This document shows positions 1-12,409 of a DNA stretch of 64,000 bases, one piece after another. Source of the stretch: Carposina sasakii (lineage: Eukaryota; Arthropoda; Insecta; Lepidoptera; Carposinidae); NCBI GenBank assembly GCA_014607495.2, contig CP053167.1, forward strand, positions 10,726,001 to 10,790,000. Reading direction: 5' to 3'. The notes beneath the pieces are model-generated. The model had not been told where the DNA came from. It saw nothing but the letters and a program-made list of their open reading frames with translations, and did not search any database. The position numbers and the translations under genes are program-made. Position 1 is the first letter of the stretch; every line of letters begins with the position of its first letter.

Positions 1-5
1 ACTAC

Positions 6-444
6 TAGGGTTGCCACTTTTTCTTTTTGCATTTAAAGTACATTGGCTGATATAGGTAAGAAAAAAAAGTACATAGCATCAAAATAAAGTACCTATAATT
101 TACTTTTCTTTATTATTATATTTAGAAACATATTCGCTATACGAGCGTTTTTTTATTATTTTTTACTATGAAATGGCGTTATTTATTGAAAAACATTCCA
201 TTCTATCAAGTTAATCAGATTTTCCCTGGCATAAAAATCCACGGACGCCCTCCAAACTAGGACTAATCCGGGGAAACCCGGGTGGATGGCAGCCCTACTT
301 AAGACTAAACTTTTCAAAATCCCAAAGAAATCAAATCATACGAAATAAAGTATTTTCACGTACTTTTTTTTCTCATAAAGTATAGAGTACAATTACCTGA
401 AATAACGTACAATACTTTATTATAAAGTACGGGTGGCAACCCTA
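6..444. mobile_element. hAT-type MITE with TAGGGTTGCCAC ends
   Basis: Ends are perfect inverted repeats, TAGGGTTGCCAC at 6-17 and GTGGCAACCCTA at 433-444. The 8 bases after the right end (45 bases into line 421, 445-452) read GTCACTAC. The 5 bases left in the window before the left end read ACTAC, so the visible part of an 8 bp target duplication matches. Inside there is only AT-rich sequence and no transposase. An 8 bp duplication and this terminus fit the hAT superfamily. It shares its end with the elements at 44695 and 45207. Confidence 0.85.
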
Positions 445-452
445 GTCACTAC

Positions 453-1294
453 CTACTAGACCAATCGGCCGTCAATGTTATGTTGAGCTGTGGACTTCTT
501 ATGGCTGCAAATTAAGATAAATAAGAAATTAGGTAAGTAGGTACCTAGTTCGTATAATCGTAATCTAGATTTTCGCAAATGGCCGAACTCCACTGACGTA
601 TGTAACCTAAATTGGAACCAAATATTTACCAGTGAATTGGTAACCAATTCAATTAGGCAATTAAAAAACAAGGTCCTGTTCGATTGGTGTCAATTAATTG
701 AACTTGAATTAATTGACTTTGAACTGTGTTCTTTTCTTAGCACAACTCTCTTTGCGATATTTACTCGTAAGTTTGAAATTGATTATCGAAATCGGTTCAT
801 AAACGACGTAGTTATCCGCGAAATCACATTTTGGTGGATACTGCGATATCTTACTTTGCTGTAACTCGTAAAAACGGTACATAGCCTCAGTCACCTCGTT
901 TCGTGCAATTGACAGTAGGTTGTCAAGTCTCTATAAGGGCAGAGTCAGCAAGTTCGCATCGTTTCCAAGGCTGTCAGACAGGTCTAGACCGGACTAATAT
1001 TATGTCCTTAGACGGCCATGTTATCTGTTTCAGACACGACGTGATCTATCTACGAGTATATTATGTCGATATCTATAAATGGACAGCCGATTTGTTTTGG
1101 TAACTACCTACTTACTTTGCAAGTTTTGGCGATATGTAGGTATTTGATACTCGTATTTTGAACCACATACATCCACAGTCTCCTATTGTTGGTGGAGTTC
1201 TTGATAGAAGTCCAAAAGTGCTTCCACTAGTGGTAGACTTTGAATTACCTGAAACAATAAGTATACTTAAATATTAATGATGTTTTTAATAAAC
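453..1294. other. Unannotated AT-rich stretch
   Basis: No gene, clear repeat or splice-framed coding segment recognised. Short open frames here have no protein-like composition. Confidence 0.5.
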
Positions 1295-1620
1295 TAGTGG
1301 ACGCCCGCGACTCCGTCCGCGTGGACTACAGAAAAAAAAACAAAATATCGAAATTATCCGGGATAAAAACATTTTCCCGGGATAAAAAGTAGCCTATATG
1401 TTAAGTGGGACGTGTCACAATATATTCCTGAATACTGCATCGAAATCGGTTCAGCCGCTTCTGAGATTAGCGTGCACAAACACACAGACAAACAGACAAA
1501 CCGACAAACAGACAAAAATTCCAAAAATTATTGTTTTGGGTACTATTGCGTTGATAAAGGTCTTCTATAATATTTTTTCTTATATATCTTCCATGTACAG
1601 ACAGCGATCCGTTACATTTT
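1295..1620. mobile_element. RTE-like LINE tail or derived short element
   Basis: One end carries the lepidopteran-type motif GACTCCGTCCGCGTGGAC, followed by a GGGATAAAA pair and runs of ACAGACAAAC. It ends near an ATCCGTTACATTTTTATT block. An inverted relative spans 50662-50943, and fragments occur at 11671-11735, 18494-18560 and 38385-38425. No protein-coding part survives. The assignment to RTE-like LINE tails rests on memory of this common moth repeat, not on a domain. Confidence 0.6.
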
Positions 1621-1678
1621 TATTAAATGTATAGATTTTTGCATCGCCATCCTAGTAAAGTATAGCTTTACTCTAGAG

Positions 1679-1883
1679 CAGTGGTTCCCAATTAGTGGTA
1701 CACGTACCCCCAGGGGTACGCAAGGTTGCATCAAGGGGTACGCGGCGCGTATTGTATTTCGATAGTAATCAATTCTAAATACATTTGATTTCATCTTTTA
1801 TTTATCATTCCTGCAATAAGGGGTACACGAGTTTGAGTTCTTTCTTAGAGTGGTACGTAGAAAAAACTAATTGGGAACCACTG
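1679..1883. mobile_element. hAT MITE, CAGTGGTTCCCAA family, copy 1
   Basis: The 205 bp element starts CAGTGGTTCCCAATT and ends with its inverted copy. It is flanked on both sides by the exact 8 bp duplication CTCTAGAG (1671-1678 and 1884-1891), diagnostic of hAT insertion. Related copies are at 56082-56266 and 59177-59347, so the family is present three times in the window. Confidence 0.93.
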
Positions 1884-1891
1884 CTCTAGAG

Positions 1892-2564
1892 TATTTCGGT
1901 GTTATATATTTAATTGGAGTATTAAATTTAGACACTGTTTTTAGATACTGTTTCAATTCTGTTGTTACAACACGGTTTAATTTTAGTTTTATTTTTACAA
2001 ATTATGCCTAGAGGTAGTTATTTAACAAATGCTTATAAATATGCACGTTTAGTATTCAGAATAGGTATCATTTATCACGTACAGTCATTACGGTCGACAT
2101 ATTACGTCATTCACTAAACTAGGTATGAGAAAACAACCTAGTTTTTTGCTGGGATTCTAAACTCTTTTTTAGAGAGACAAGGTAGAGTTTTAAATTCTCT
2201 GTGTGGACCATGGACGTGGAAAGTTTAGCGGAGCTTGAAACGCTGTCCCCTTCTTCCCCTATTACAGGCAAGAAGTGGACAGGTCCAGTTAATGAATCAA
2301 AAAAAACAAAAGAAAAATACGGTGAAACTAAGTGATTAAAATAAAAAACAATTTATGAACACGAGACTAATTTATTAAAGTAACGCGATAACAGGTCGTG
2401 GGTGACTAATCCTGGTTTCTCCGATAAATATTAAAATTGTTTACAAAATAACACGTAGCTTTGGAGAGGCGTATCCACGGTAGCAGCCGAGGCAGCGATG
2501 TGTAAGTCCGACGGAATGCTCGGCAGGTGTGTGGGAGCTTGGTGGAATATTCGGCAATCCTTGG
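1892..2564. other. Unannotated stretch
   Basis: AT-rich sequence with no gene or repeat that I can name. Short open frames only. Confidence 0.4.
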
Positions 2565-2665
2565 AATACTCCAAATCCAATTCCGAATGAAAACCAATTC
2601 CGAACGAAATCCAATTCCGAAGGTAATCCAAATCCGGACTAAATCCTAATCCGGACGTAATCGCC
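2565..2665. repeat. Degenerate CCAATTCCGAA minisatellite
   Basis: Four to five imperfect tandem units built on AATCCAATTCCGAA / AATCCGGAC. The short open frames here are products of the repeat. Small inverted repeats follow: CCAATCGG and CCGATTGG flank 2717-2782, and CCGAATATTCAGATT with its inverse flank 2837-2927. This suggests decayed foldback elements. Confidence 0.6.
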
Positions 2666-3528
2666 ACCGAACCTGGAATTTAACAGATCCGGTGTAAGGC
2701 GGTGTGCCTCTTTCCAAATCTGCCAATCGGGTAACGTCTCCAAATAACAACTCAATACAATTAATATTATCCGATTGGCAGAGACATTTACAAAAGGAAA
2801 AAAAAACAAAGGGAGCTGAGTAGCAAAAAAATAATCCGAATATTCAGATTTAGCAATTTAAAAAAAAATAAGAAAAAAGGTAGAAGGTAACTACAAATAA
2901 TATTTGCAATCTGAATATTCGGAATAGGCGTTGGGAAAAAAACACAATAAATAATACACAATAATATAAAATACATTAGATTATATAAATACAGAATAAA
3001 ATAAATATATATACCTATAAGTACGAATAATATTATAGAAGAGGGTAGTTATAGGTGCGTAGCTGGTACCTTGGAATCCGGATTATTACATAATAATTCC
3101 TTCTTATTTACCTTTGATTTCAATTAAATACGTTCATAGTTAGGGCTAAACACAAATATGAACTTAATTCAAGGCTTCCACTAAAATAACAGTCATATTA
3201 AAATTGTGAGGTAGTCAAATAATCTAGATTCCGTCGCAGTACTAAGTGAATTCTAACTAAAATCTAAGATAACAGTTAATTAATGGCATTCGTGGATAGC
3301 GAATTAGAAATAAGTTTACAATTTATAATTAGGTACCTATAACACGGTCAGCTAATGAGAGTAATAAAATAATACAGTAGCTATCCAGAATCTAGACCAA
3401 CGATAAGTGCTAGAACACTATTTAGCACAGCATAGAATATATAAACATTTTAACGAAGCTACAACGCACCTATAAATGCTACACGAAATAAATAGATAAA
3501 ATATAGCTATATATATTCACTCACTTAC

Positions 3529-3720
3529 CTAGTTCGAAGTGGCGACACTTATCACAGATTAAATTATAAAGTTGCACTATGGCGACTATTTGAATTGCAA
3601 AACAGCAGAAAGTAATATTTATAATAGGTAAGGAACGAGGAATTAAGGCTTCAAAATAGTTCCTAATCCTTTGACACAAGCTTTGGTAATGCTGGCGACC
3701 GCGCGATCGAGGCAACAGCC
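3529..3720 (-). other. Candidate 5' exon with strong splice donor
   Basis: On the minus strand this segment ends CTAG and is followed by GTAAGTGAGTG at 3528-3518, a near-perfect splice donor. It is richer in GC than its surroundings, contains no ATG, and is preceded (3721-4100) by a GC-richer stretch that looks unlike the repeats. The simplest reading is a non-coding first exon of a minus-strand gene whose other exons lie left of the window. The 5' limit is a guess, and it could instead be an internal exon or chance. Confidence 0.3.
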
Positions 3721-5340
3721 TTGTACGTACCGAGCCGCACGGTTATTGACCTCAGCCTAGAATGGCCTTGCCATTGGTTAATATTTTAATATCCCCGCCC
3801 GGCGTAAATTTTAGAGATTTTATTACCATAAAAGGTAATCTTGGTGCCAAAAAGACGAAATTCCGGCTAGACTGGCAACGCCCAAAACGTTTTTGAAATA
3901 AAACGACGGCACCATGTCGCGGGAATTTTGAACAACGCGACAAGCTGTCGCAGTTTAAAGATGCGGTTGCTCTAATTAGAAGTGTCTTGATAATGTTAGA
4001 ATCGATTGAATTTAGATGTAACAATTCGAAAGCTAAAATTTACAACCACCGGGAATCGGAAATCACCCACTACCGGGCTCCTGTCCGCATCCTTACCCTG
4101 AAGATTGCCATCACAGATTTCTTATAGTCGTGGTGCCAATTTCGAACAAGTAAAAGCCCAAGCGCTACAACAGTTGTTTAATTATTACCCCAATTAGCTT
4201 AGTACGAACTTTTCAACGCACCGAAACGAAACGCTATCATCTCCCAAGAAAGAAATCTATGAGATAAAACAGTGAAAATTACGTTGCTATCTGTCAAAGT
4301 TCCCGCTTATCCTCCCTGTTCGTAATCAGAAGCTGATTCTCCACACTTCTTGCCTCCGTGGTTCAGCTAATGGGAAGTGCTGGAAGATGTTACTTTGAGT
4401 GCAAATTGCAGCCTGTTCTGCACGAAACGTGTTTTAAGATGTGGGACAAGCGCCTCGCATGCAAATGTATAGTATGTACTTACCTATGCATAAAGGTAGG
4501 TAGTAGGTCGCTATAAAAAGCTAAAAGTAGTTAAAAGCCTTTATCTAATACAATCCTACTAATACAAAAAATTTTAGGGCGAAAAGAAGTATGTGTGGTA
4601 GTCGATCACGCAAAAATAGTTAGAAATAGAGAAAGATATACGAACGGATTTATAAAAAGAAACATAGGAAAAGAACACACTGGGTGCACAGCACTTTGTA
4701 GCTTTCTTATTTATTTATTTATGACGTTAATACTTTATAATTATGTTAAGTATGTATTTGGAGCCCGACAGTCACTTTCCCTGATTGTGCAACCGTCAAA
4801 CAGGTCAATTTTCAGCTGGATGCTGGTAACACAAAGTAGGCATGCCTATATTGCCTACCATGCAAGCAGCGCTGGTTTTTAAAATGGTAGCTGCTCGTGA
4901 ATAACCCATAGGTAGCTAATGTTGCCAGCAGTAATGTAAACCGTCTATAAGTAAATAAAATACATTTATAAGCACTGGCGGCTCGTGCTAAGGAGCGCTG
5001 GTGCAGTGCACTCCCACCTACGAAGATTACATAGGCAATCTATATTTCTATATATTTATAATTATCTTTCAATTCTGCGATATGGTTGTCTTTAATGTGT
5101 TTCATTAGGTCATCTGAATTTTAATAAGAGTGTGGTTGCATTTATATCATTTCTTTCGTTAAGGGAGTGAACACTCGCGGCGTTTCCAAACTGTAATTTT
5201 GCATGCGCTCATAATTATAAAAAATGGGATCCCCATCTAAACATATCAGGAGCCGCCCCTGTTTATAAGTATCTGGTAAGAGAGCGTAAGTAGGTAAGTA
5301 GTGACGATTTTTTATAGATGCGGTTACAGTAAAGACATCG
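3721..5340. other. Possible promoter side of the 3.6 kb exon, then no gene
   Basis: 3721-4100 is GC-richer than its neighbours and could be regulatory sequence for the exon at 3529-3720. The rest shows no recognisable gene. A GTATGTAT microsatellite lies at about 5356-5378, just to the right. Confidence 0.3.
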
Positions 5341-5379
5341 TAAAATTACTAGAGGTGTATGTATGTATGTATGTACGTT

Positions 5380-5880
5380 ACTTTGACCATGAGTACTTGT
5401 TACTATCGTATCGTTACCGAACTCGTTACTTCTGATACCGCATAATATGGTATAGTAACTATAGTACCTATGTAGTATGGTAACGAGTCGAATCGACGTG
5501 AACTGTCGACGTAATATACCAAATTTGCAATGGATTTACTATTTAGAAAATTTTAACCACAAACTTAAATTATATTACAAAGAATTGTACAAAACAGTAA
5601 AAAACTTTCACGATATAAAAAAAATTATAAGTACTTTAAACAAACCTAATCACCGTTCTTTGAAATAAGCGATTTAAATGAACCGCATCACGCGCATTGG
5701 TAGAACATACGATAAAAAATAAACGTATCAATACACCACTTGCGATCCGAAACAGTGTATTATACGAAAAAATACCCATGATACGAAACATGCGAGTAAC
5801 GAGACGAATTCCTGGGTAACGTTTCGTTACTCGGTACTTGATGCAGTACCCGTTACTCAGTAACGAATACATACGGTTTG
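5380..5880. repeat. GTTACTnnGTAACG inverted motif region
   Basis: Multiple copies of GTTACT/AGTAAC and GTTACCG/CGGTAAC-like words lie in opposite orientations at 5395-5495 and 5790-5880. They flank an AT-rich core, as in an old foldback element. No coding content. Confidence 0.4.
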
Positions 5881-6042
5881 TTACAGCTTTAAAAATAAAT
5901 GCGAACTTAGTTACGTAAACTTAAGTTTTATCGTAATAAATGTCAATAAAAAAGTATTAATATTAAAATGAAAGTTTGGTTTTACAAGCGAACTATTGAG
6001 AGAAAAACAACATAAAAATATACACACGACTTGTTCTCGAAA

Positions 6043-6240
6043 TGGGGTAGCTGGTACTGCAGGATCATACAGGAGATCGTACAGCCACGTTTAGCATAGA
6101 GGGGACACATGTAAGAGATCAGTGACGGACGAGTTGTTAGCTCATCGCCTGCCAAACGCCCATGATTTCCACAATCAACTCTTACGACAGCACGGAAGGA
6201 GATGCAGCTGATGTCTTCTAGTGAAGCTTCGCATCAGCGA
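6043..6240 (-). repeat. Dispersed repeat family B (copy at 6.1 kb)
   Basis: The shared segments of this family are GCATCTCCTTCCGTGCATG, GTCGACTAAGGAACTCAGG, TCTCAGGCGATGAGCTAGCA and GATCCTGCAGTTCTGGCTAC. Here they run in reverse. I count about 14 copies or fragments in the window on both strands, none with a coding region. Confidence 0.75.
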
Positions 6241-6624
6241 GGCAAAAAGCCATAACTCTAAATAACGCCTTACCCAATACTCAAACAAAAACCAAGCACA
6301 TTAGAACTGCGATTAGTCACTTGTAAAAAGTGCGTAATTTCCTGCTATTGTTCGCAAATCTTTGGTAATTTATCTATTTGTAATTAGCGTTGGTTTAGAG
6401 TAAGTTTTATCAAAGACTTGGTGTGCTATTACAAAAGAATTTTATTGAAACACTGTTTACGCTAAGCTTTGCTTAAATTTGACATATTCTCCATAGACTT
6501 TGCTGTCAAATGTCATTTTTAAATGGTGTCTAACTTGAGACGCGGTTTTGTAATATGTACACAGTTAATATCGGCGTGTGCCATTTTTATTAAAAATCGC
6601 TGACGACATTCTTTTTGGGCTGAA

Positions 6625-6685
6625 TTTCCACCAGGGATGTGCTATATATATACACGTAGTATATATAGCACATCTTTGGTGGAAA
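6625..6685. repeat. 61 bp near-perfect hairpin
   Basis: Arms begin TTTCCACCAGGGATGTGC and return as GCACATCTTTGGTGGAAA around a short TATATA core. Only two arm mismatches are seen. It may be a minimal MITE or the end of one. No target duplication was recognised. Confidence 0.7.
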
Positions 6686-6689
6686 GGTA

Positions 6690-8600
6690 GCCAAAAGTAG
6701 AAGGTGTGAGCGAGCAGCCAGCCTTATTTTATTTTGAATTAGAGTCATATTTACGCGTTTTGTCTCAAACCAAGAGAAATATTAAAAAGGATTACATAAA
6801 TTTTCAGTAATCTAACAAAGGATTTTTAAATTAAAAGGTACTTTAGAAAATCTGTCTTCAGAATAATTGGATTATACTCGTATTTGAGAGTTTCCATGGA
6901 ACATTTCTGTAATATTTTCCGAGTTTTCCAAGAAAGACTGTTTAATCACAGACTATCTAAACAGTCGTAGTTTTCCGTGATAGAGGTTTTTTCGCGATAA
7001 ATACTTTTTATCCGTAATAAGTATACATTTTCATTTATATTACTTAAGCAATGGAAAGCTACATTTTGTTTCAAATTGTTTTACTGGATATAAACATCCT
7101 CTATACATTAGTGACATCTTTTGACAAAAAATACGACATGCAAAAATTTTATTTACTGCACCTGCATAAGAAGAACGGCAAAGAAACTTGACGGGGTTTT
7201 TATTTTGTCTAGACTTTATGCCATCCCTACTATCCCTAGAGACTACTAAATTATCTCTGTGTTCTTGAGTCACCATCGACTTGCTAGGGCGTAACTTGAC
7301 CGACTAAAAGATTTCTTAGACTTATGTCTTTATACTCTCAGCTCAGGTATAAAACTGCATCGTTTTTCTCCATGGTATGCCATTGAAAATCCACTCAAAA
7401 AGTAGGTCACTAAAATAGAGCTATCCTTTTTTAAATCCTTTTAGTAGAAAGAGCAGAGAGATTAAACCGGGCGCTCTATATAAGGGCCACTTCAAGGCAG
7501 GTGGAACCATGGAGTAGGCACTGAGAGGAAGTGTCTGTGCATTGAAAATAGCGTTACCTGTTATTTTCTTCGCAGTCTGAGTATTATAATATAGTTAAGA
7601 AAGTGCACATGTTTAACAATAATATTTTGCATGCAAATCTTTGATAGTTAGTTTAAATAATGAGAATTAAATAGAAATTACAAAAGTGAAAATGAATTTT
7701 AAAAAATATGAATTAAATTATAATTTTCTTTCAAGCAGCTCTTTTGGACATTATAATAATTGTTTTCAGCTAGCCATCCGTATTATCATTCATTCATCAA
7801 TTATCATTGATGAATGAATTTCCAAGTTACGAGTATTATAAAAATAACATTATTCTTTTCGCGGTTGAGGTTAGGATCTGGGGCCACAATGACAGTGGTT
7901 GGTTTATGCATTCACCCAGGAAACTTAAAGACAATGTTTTAGCCTTTCAACGGAACGTTCTTGTTTATGTTTTAGTTTTCGCTTCGCTGTGTTTAATTCG
8001 ACAGCCTTAGAATAATAATTCGCAAGACCTTTCATTAATCTAATTCGACAGCGTATAAGATATTTTAAAAGTTTTTCTGTTGTTTTATAAAAATTTGTGC
8101 GCGATACGAAATATACATAACAACGTTGTAATTATGGTTTAGCTTTGGTAAATGCGTTTAACATTTAGCCCGATTACCCTTCTGGTCTTCTATTGGGTTT
8201 TAGTTTGTATTAATAATGTATTTATTGATATCATACGAGTATACATTGATTATATCAGCTCTCTGTTGCATGTGCTTCATCTACATTTAAATAGTACGGA
8301 ACGGGGTTAAGGATCACTTCACATGTGGCTTTTCGCAAGCCTGGAAACTGGATTAAAGTTGTTAGGGATTTTTTCAGTGACGTGATGAGATTTTTTTACT
8401 TGTTTGTTCAAGTACGATTGCGGTTTGCTTGTGGTTCTTTTACAGCAGTTCTCGCATACGTTAACTAGATACTCTACCTATATACAACTTACACAAGGGC
8501 ACAAGGAAAATGTTGCGACTAAGAATACGAGCGTAAGGACATTCACAGGATTTTTCACATTTATTTGTATTAGATGCACGAGATATCCGTATATTAGTAT
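6690..8600. other. Unannotated AT-rich stretch
   Basis: No recognised gene or repeat. Open frames at 7040-7276 (minus) and 7807-8010 (plus) show no domain or splice support. Confidence 0.4.
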
Positions 8601-8607
8601 ATTCATA

Positions 8608-8862
8608 ATCATCTTCCTGCCCTGTTTCCATTTATTTGGGGTCGGAGCAATATGTACTTTTCTTCCATTCATCCCTATTATCCGTCATCTCATCGCTCAC
8701 TCCCAGTACACGCATATCATATCTCACACAGTCCATCCAACACTTCTTTGGTCTACCTCTTCCTTTATATCCATGCACATTCATGCACAACGCTCTCATA
8801 ATCTCAGGAACTACTGGTCCGATTTGAAAAATTCTTTCAGTGTTATATAGCTCATTTATCAA
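8608..8862 (-). pseudogene. LINE ORF2 C-terminal remnant (RPKK-W type)
   Basis: The minus-strand translation contains GRGRPKKCWMDCVRYDM, followed by a DEW(K) segment. This is the characteristic basic/Trp-rich tail after the reverse transcriptase of many insect non-LTR retrotransposons. Only the last 70 or so residues survive, so this is a 5'-truncated dead copy. A sister copy is at 20734-21190. The clade cannot be fixed from this tail. Confidence 0.7.
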
Positions 8863-9262
8863 GAAAAGCTATAGGCTATATAGAAACGAAGTAATGGGCG
8901 GCCGCTAGTAGGTATATAAAAGGAGATGCTATCACTGACTGTCTAGAAGCGCGCACAGCCTTTCTTTTGTGACGTGTAGGTACTAAGAAAGGATTTCCCG
9001 AAATTCCCACGGGAACTAAAATAACAGGAATTCTAAAGTTTACACAGACAAAGTCGTGGCCGGTCGCTAGTCTACCTGTATGCGGAAAGTCAAACGTTTT
9101 CCTGTACCAGCCAGTTTAAGGACCCTTTAAATGTCACTTGCTTGATTTATAAAGGTGATATTTACAGAGTAGCCCAGGCTTGACTTCGGGGCCATGCAAA
9201 TGTCGGGGATCACCCTATTGACACTAAGGAAAGGGTATACATATATGTATACAGTATATATA

Positions 9263-9530
9263 CATAAAAATCACGCCTCATTCCCGGAGGGGTAGGCAGA
9301 GATCACGGATCTCCATTTGCTACGATCCTGATACCTCTTTCGCTTAAATCTACTTTCATGATATTCTTCATACACGCTAGTCGGTTTAGGGTACTCTTGA
9401 CCTAACCTTTCTTTAGAATTTCACCAATTTGATCGGTGAAGGTTCGGCGAAATCTTCCCAATTCCAACCCTTCCATCCACTCTTCCTTTGTGCGCTTTCT
9501 TTGTCAGTCTACTTTCACTCTGAAAGGGTA
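9263..9530 (-). mobile_element. LINE tail with GGGGTAGGCAGAGA motif
   Basis: Begins with a TATGTATAC-type microsatellite and the block CACGCCTCATTCCCGGAGGG, GGTAGGCAGAGAT, ATCTCCATTTGCTACG. A partial copy lies at 39268-39372, with the same order after a CATACATACATA run. The simple-repeat end and repeated order fit a non-LTR element 3' end. No open frame survives. Confidence 0.55.
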
Positions 9531-9689
9531 TAGCTGCAGAAAGAGTTCTGCGTAACGAAGGTTAACTCTAAAATTGAAATGAGGATCCAAAGGCCATGTG
9601 TTTTGACATATCGACTGGGTACTATTGACCGTATATAGGCACATACCTATAATGTAGGACGACGTGACGAAACTGGAATAAGGCAGATT

Positions 9690-9855
9690 CAGAACAAATA
9701 TAGTCGACTAAGGAACTCAGGCATTCTCTCAGGCGATAATCCAGCATCTGTTACTGATCATTAACATCTGTTCCCGCTTTGATAAACGTGACTGGGGGAT
9801 CTCCCTTATGATCCTGCAGTTCTGGCTACCCTATTTCCGGAACACATGCATGAAG
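9690..9855 (+). repeat. Dispersed repeat family B (copy at 9.7 kb)
   Basis: Contains the family-B order GTCGACTAAGGAACTCAGG, TCTCAGGCGATAAT, ATCTGTTCCCGCTTTGATAA and GATCCTGCAGTTCTGGCTAC, ending ATTTCCGGAACACATG. One of the longer copies. Confidence 0.8.
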
Positions 9856-10330
9856 AAAGTATAAAAGAGGAGGTGGGACTATGAAGTGAGTCGTGTGGCA
9901 ACCGTGAGGCCATGACGTCATGATAGGGGCGGAGCTTCAGTGCCAGTGTAACGCAGTAGCTGTAACCACACGCTTGTGCTCCGAAATATAACCGTATTAA
10001 AGTTACAAAGACACTAGCGCTTTTACCGGGGTACTTTTTTTACTAAAACGTAGTTTAAGATTCGCCTTTGTACATTATCTTATAAAATATTGTATCTTCT
10101 GTGTTTTTTTTTCTGTGTACAATAAAGAATATAATATTGCCATCAAGTGATGAGTGTTAGGCATCATTATCAAGATCGCAGGGGCGCGGGGGACGGAGTG
10201 CAACCGGGCCCTCGTCGAACACTACCGATCACTCACCGTTCGTCAGACACAGTTGGCGGATAGACATTTTTTACTATTATAAATCCTATTGTAAATCCTA
10301 GTTTAAAATAATATACAACTTAAATCTATC
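9856..10330 (+). mobile_element. LTR-like promoter/polyA segment (possible solo LTR)
   Basis: A TATA box in GTATAAAAGAGG (about 9858-9869) is followed by GC-richer sequence. About 260 bp later comes AATAAAG (about 10122) with a T-rich stretch before it and GT-rich sequence after it. This promoter-to-polyA order on one strand is what an LTR carries. I could not define TG...CA ends or a target duplication, so a solo LTR is an inference. Confidence 0.35.
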
Positions 10331-11009
10331 AGCAGCCTACTTCATTCCACATCAATAATCAGCTCAACAATGAGTAATTGCACTAGTAAAACAATCTTGA
10401 ACCATGTTGATAATGAGCAAGTAGTTTGACTAGTCACTACAAGGTGGTTTCTATGTAAATGGGCAGGGCTACAGTGTTCAATGCTCCCCTCGTCCCATAC
10501 TTCACCCCGCTCCGCGGCACACTATTTTTGTATAAAAACATACTTAGACGCTACTCCTCTTTTATTTCTTCACCATGGTATAATGAAAGTACTTCCGTTG
10601 CAATCACGTTGAAGTTAAGAGGTATGGTATGTTTTATATACAAAAGCTTAGCACGAGCAGCCATATATTAAGCTACGACAATAACAAGGTATCTACTATC
10701 TATGTTTGATAGCAAAGGTTTGATACAGTTTACCTTTTGTCTCCAAACAGGGTATTGTTTGAGCTCGACTGGCTAACTTGTTTTCAAAATAGACGGACAA
10801 AGCATTCCTCTCCATGTTTAATGTATGCGAAGTCCAAGCTAAGCTATATTTTTACCTATGAAATGGGTACTTATTTATGTTTATATTTGACGCAAGGGTT
10901 TATTGACTATTCAAAAGTCAAAAACTTTGTATGAAATCTGAAAACCAAGTTATTTAAAATCAGTCAGGTCTCACTCACATCAGTCTTTGCAGTTCTTGCC
11001 CAAGACACG
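10331..11009. other. Unannotated stretch
   Basis: No gene or named repeat seen. The plus-strand open frames at 10459 and 10737 lack domains. Confidence 0.4.
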
Positions 11010-11330
11010 TCGCAAGGCTACTGCCATAGGGGGTTAACATGGGTAGTGGGTCACTATGGATGGAGTGATCGTTCAGGGCAAGCGGATCGGTGATCGTTTT
11101 CAGACTATGTTGTCAATACGGAAGGCGCTGCTGTCTACCTCCTAACCTACCCTTTAATCGCCTCTTACAATACCCACGGGTAGACATGAAGGGTGTTTTT
11201 TGGTCGTCAATGTTCCCGAAAACTACGGAATCTCCTCATCATCACGATAACTTTTTCTCCATGGAAGCACCTGGGAAGTGTCTGGTTCCCAAGATATTAG
11301 CGTCCAAAGTTGAGTAAATAGACTGCGTTT
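11010..11330. repeat. Dispersed repeat family A, then family C tail
   Basis: Family A is the moth repeat with GCAGTCCACTGCTGGACGTA and CCCCCAGGGCACGCCACAAG. Here an eroded middle part of it is seen (GGCTACTGCCATAGGGGGTT, ACTATGTTGTCAATACGGAA). It runs into a second repeat (CCTGGGAAGTGTCTGGTT, CCAAGATATT) that recurs at 24590-24720 and 57230-57360. Confidence 0.6.
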
Positions 11331-12405
11331 TTCTGCATAAATGCACATTGACGCGTGTAGCAAGATTTTTTCACGAGAAACATAAACACAACACTGGATA
11401 CTATAAATTTCACCCGATCAAATAATTATATTTAAAAAAAATTACATCATTTCTCAGCTTTTTTGGCATAAACTTACATTATTTGATGTATAGAGTACGT
11501 ACCTTTCGTTATGGGTGGCAACAAAAAAACGTTCTGTATATTATATTTACTGGACTGCGTAAAAAAATTGACCCAGTGTCACTCCCACGACAAGACGAAT
11601 TTAATGATAACTCTCAAGCTCCCATGCGACAATCCGTTTAAGCTCTAGAGCGTTTCAAAGAAATCTAAACATATAATAAAATTGTAACGGATCGATGTTT
11701 GTACACGCTAATCTCAGAAACATACATAATGTATTACAAACATTTACTCGAAAAACATAACCCTCCTTTTGGCACAGTCGGAATGTACTTTAATAAAAGT
11801 ATTCTTCTTCCTTACTTTAGATCTGTAGCCATGACACATATTACTCACATCTTCTAAAGGTCTACAAGTCTTCATATAATTTATGGACAGCTATCATCAA
11901 GATTAGGGTCAAATCAAAACGACCCCAGCGGAGGTTCAATTAAATTAATTGTGGTGCTGTAGTGTTACTGTCGTGTCCATTGTGATGGCCGTGTCATGAA
12001 ATGCTGTGATAGTAATAGTGTGATGAAATTATCAACATTTTATATAGTAAGGTAACGGGATTTTAAAGGTTTACCTACGCAGGCGAAGTCGCGGGCAGCT
12101 GAGAGTTCTACATAGTAATAATATTTTACTAAATTGTTATTCGAGTCTTAAAATTGAAATGAATGAAACTGGAATAGACTTTAAGTGAATGAAAGTTTTA
12201 CTAATATGTACAAAGTTATGTAACAATGTTATTTATAATTCAGACCTAAATAAAGAAGGTTTGCCTGTTATTGCAAAATCTTTATTGGTATTCTAAGGTC
12301 AATAAAACCAAGGAAGTGTTACTCAACGCCTAAAACTCATAAAATTGTCAAGTTAGGTTTCACTTATTTTAAATTCAGGACAAACAGTTTAACTGAATAA
12401 ATTAA
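11331..12405. other. No gene seen; RTE-like scrap inside
   Basis: Contains a fragment of the RTE-like tail at 11671-11735 (TGTAACGGATCGATGTTTGT) and a GCGAAGTCGCGGGCAGC scrap near 12085. Otherwise AT-rich and unannotated. Confidence 0.5.
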
Positions 12406-12409
12406 TCGG

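Noticed and set aside
4310..4470. Cys-rich open segment after a TTCAG
   Set aside because: An acceptor-like site and a short open frame exist, but no donor in phase, no recognised peptide, and stops in neighbouring frames. Too weak.
8404..8850. 148-residue plus-strand open frame
   Set aside because: It overlaps the LINE ORF2 remnant read on the minus strand, whose peptide is recognisable. This is the opposite-strand shadow.
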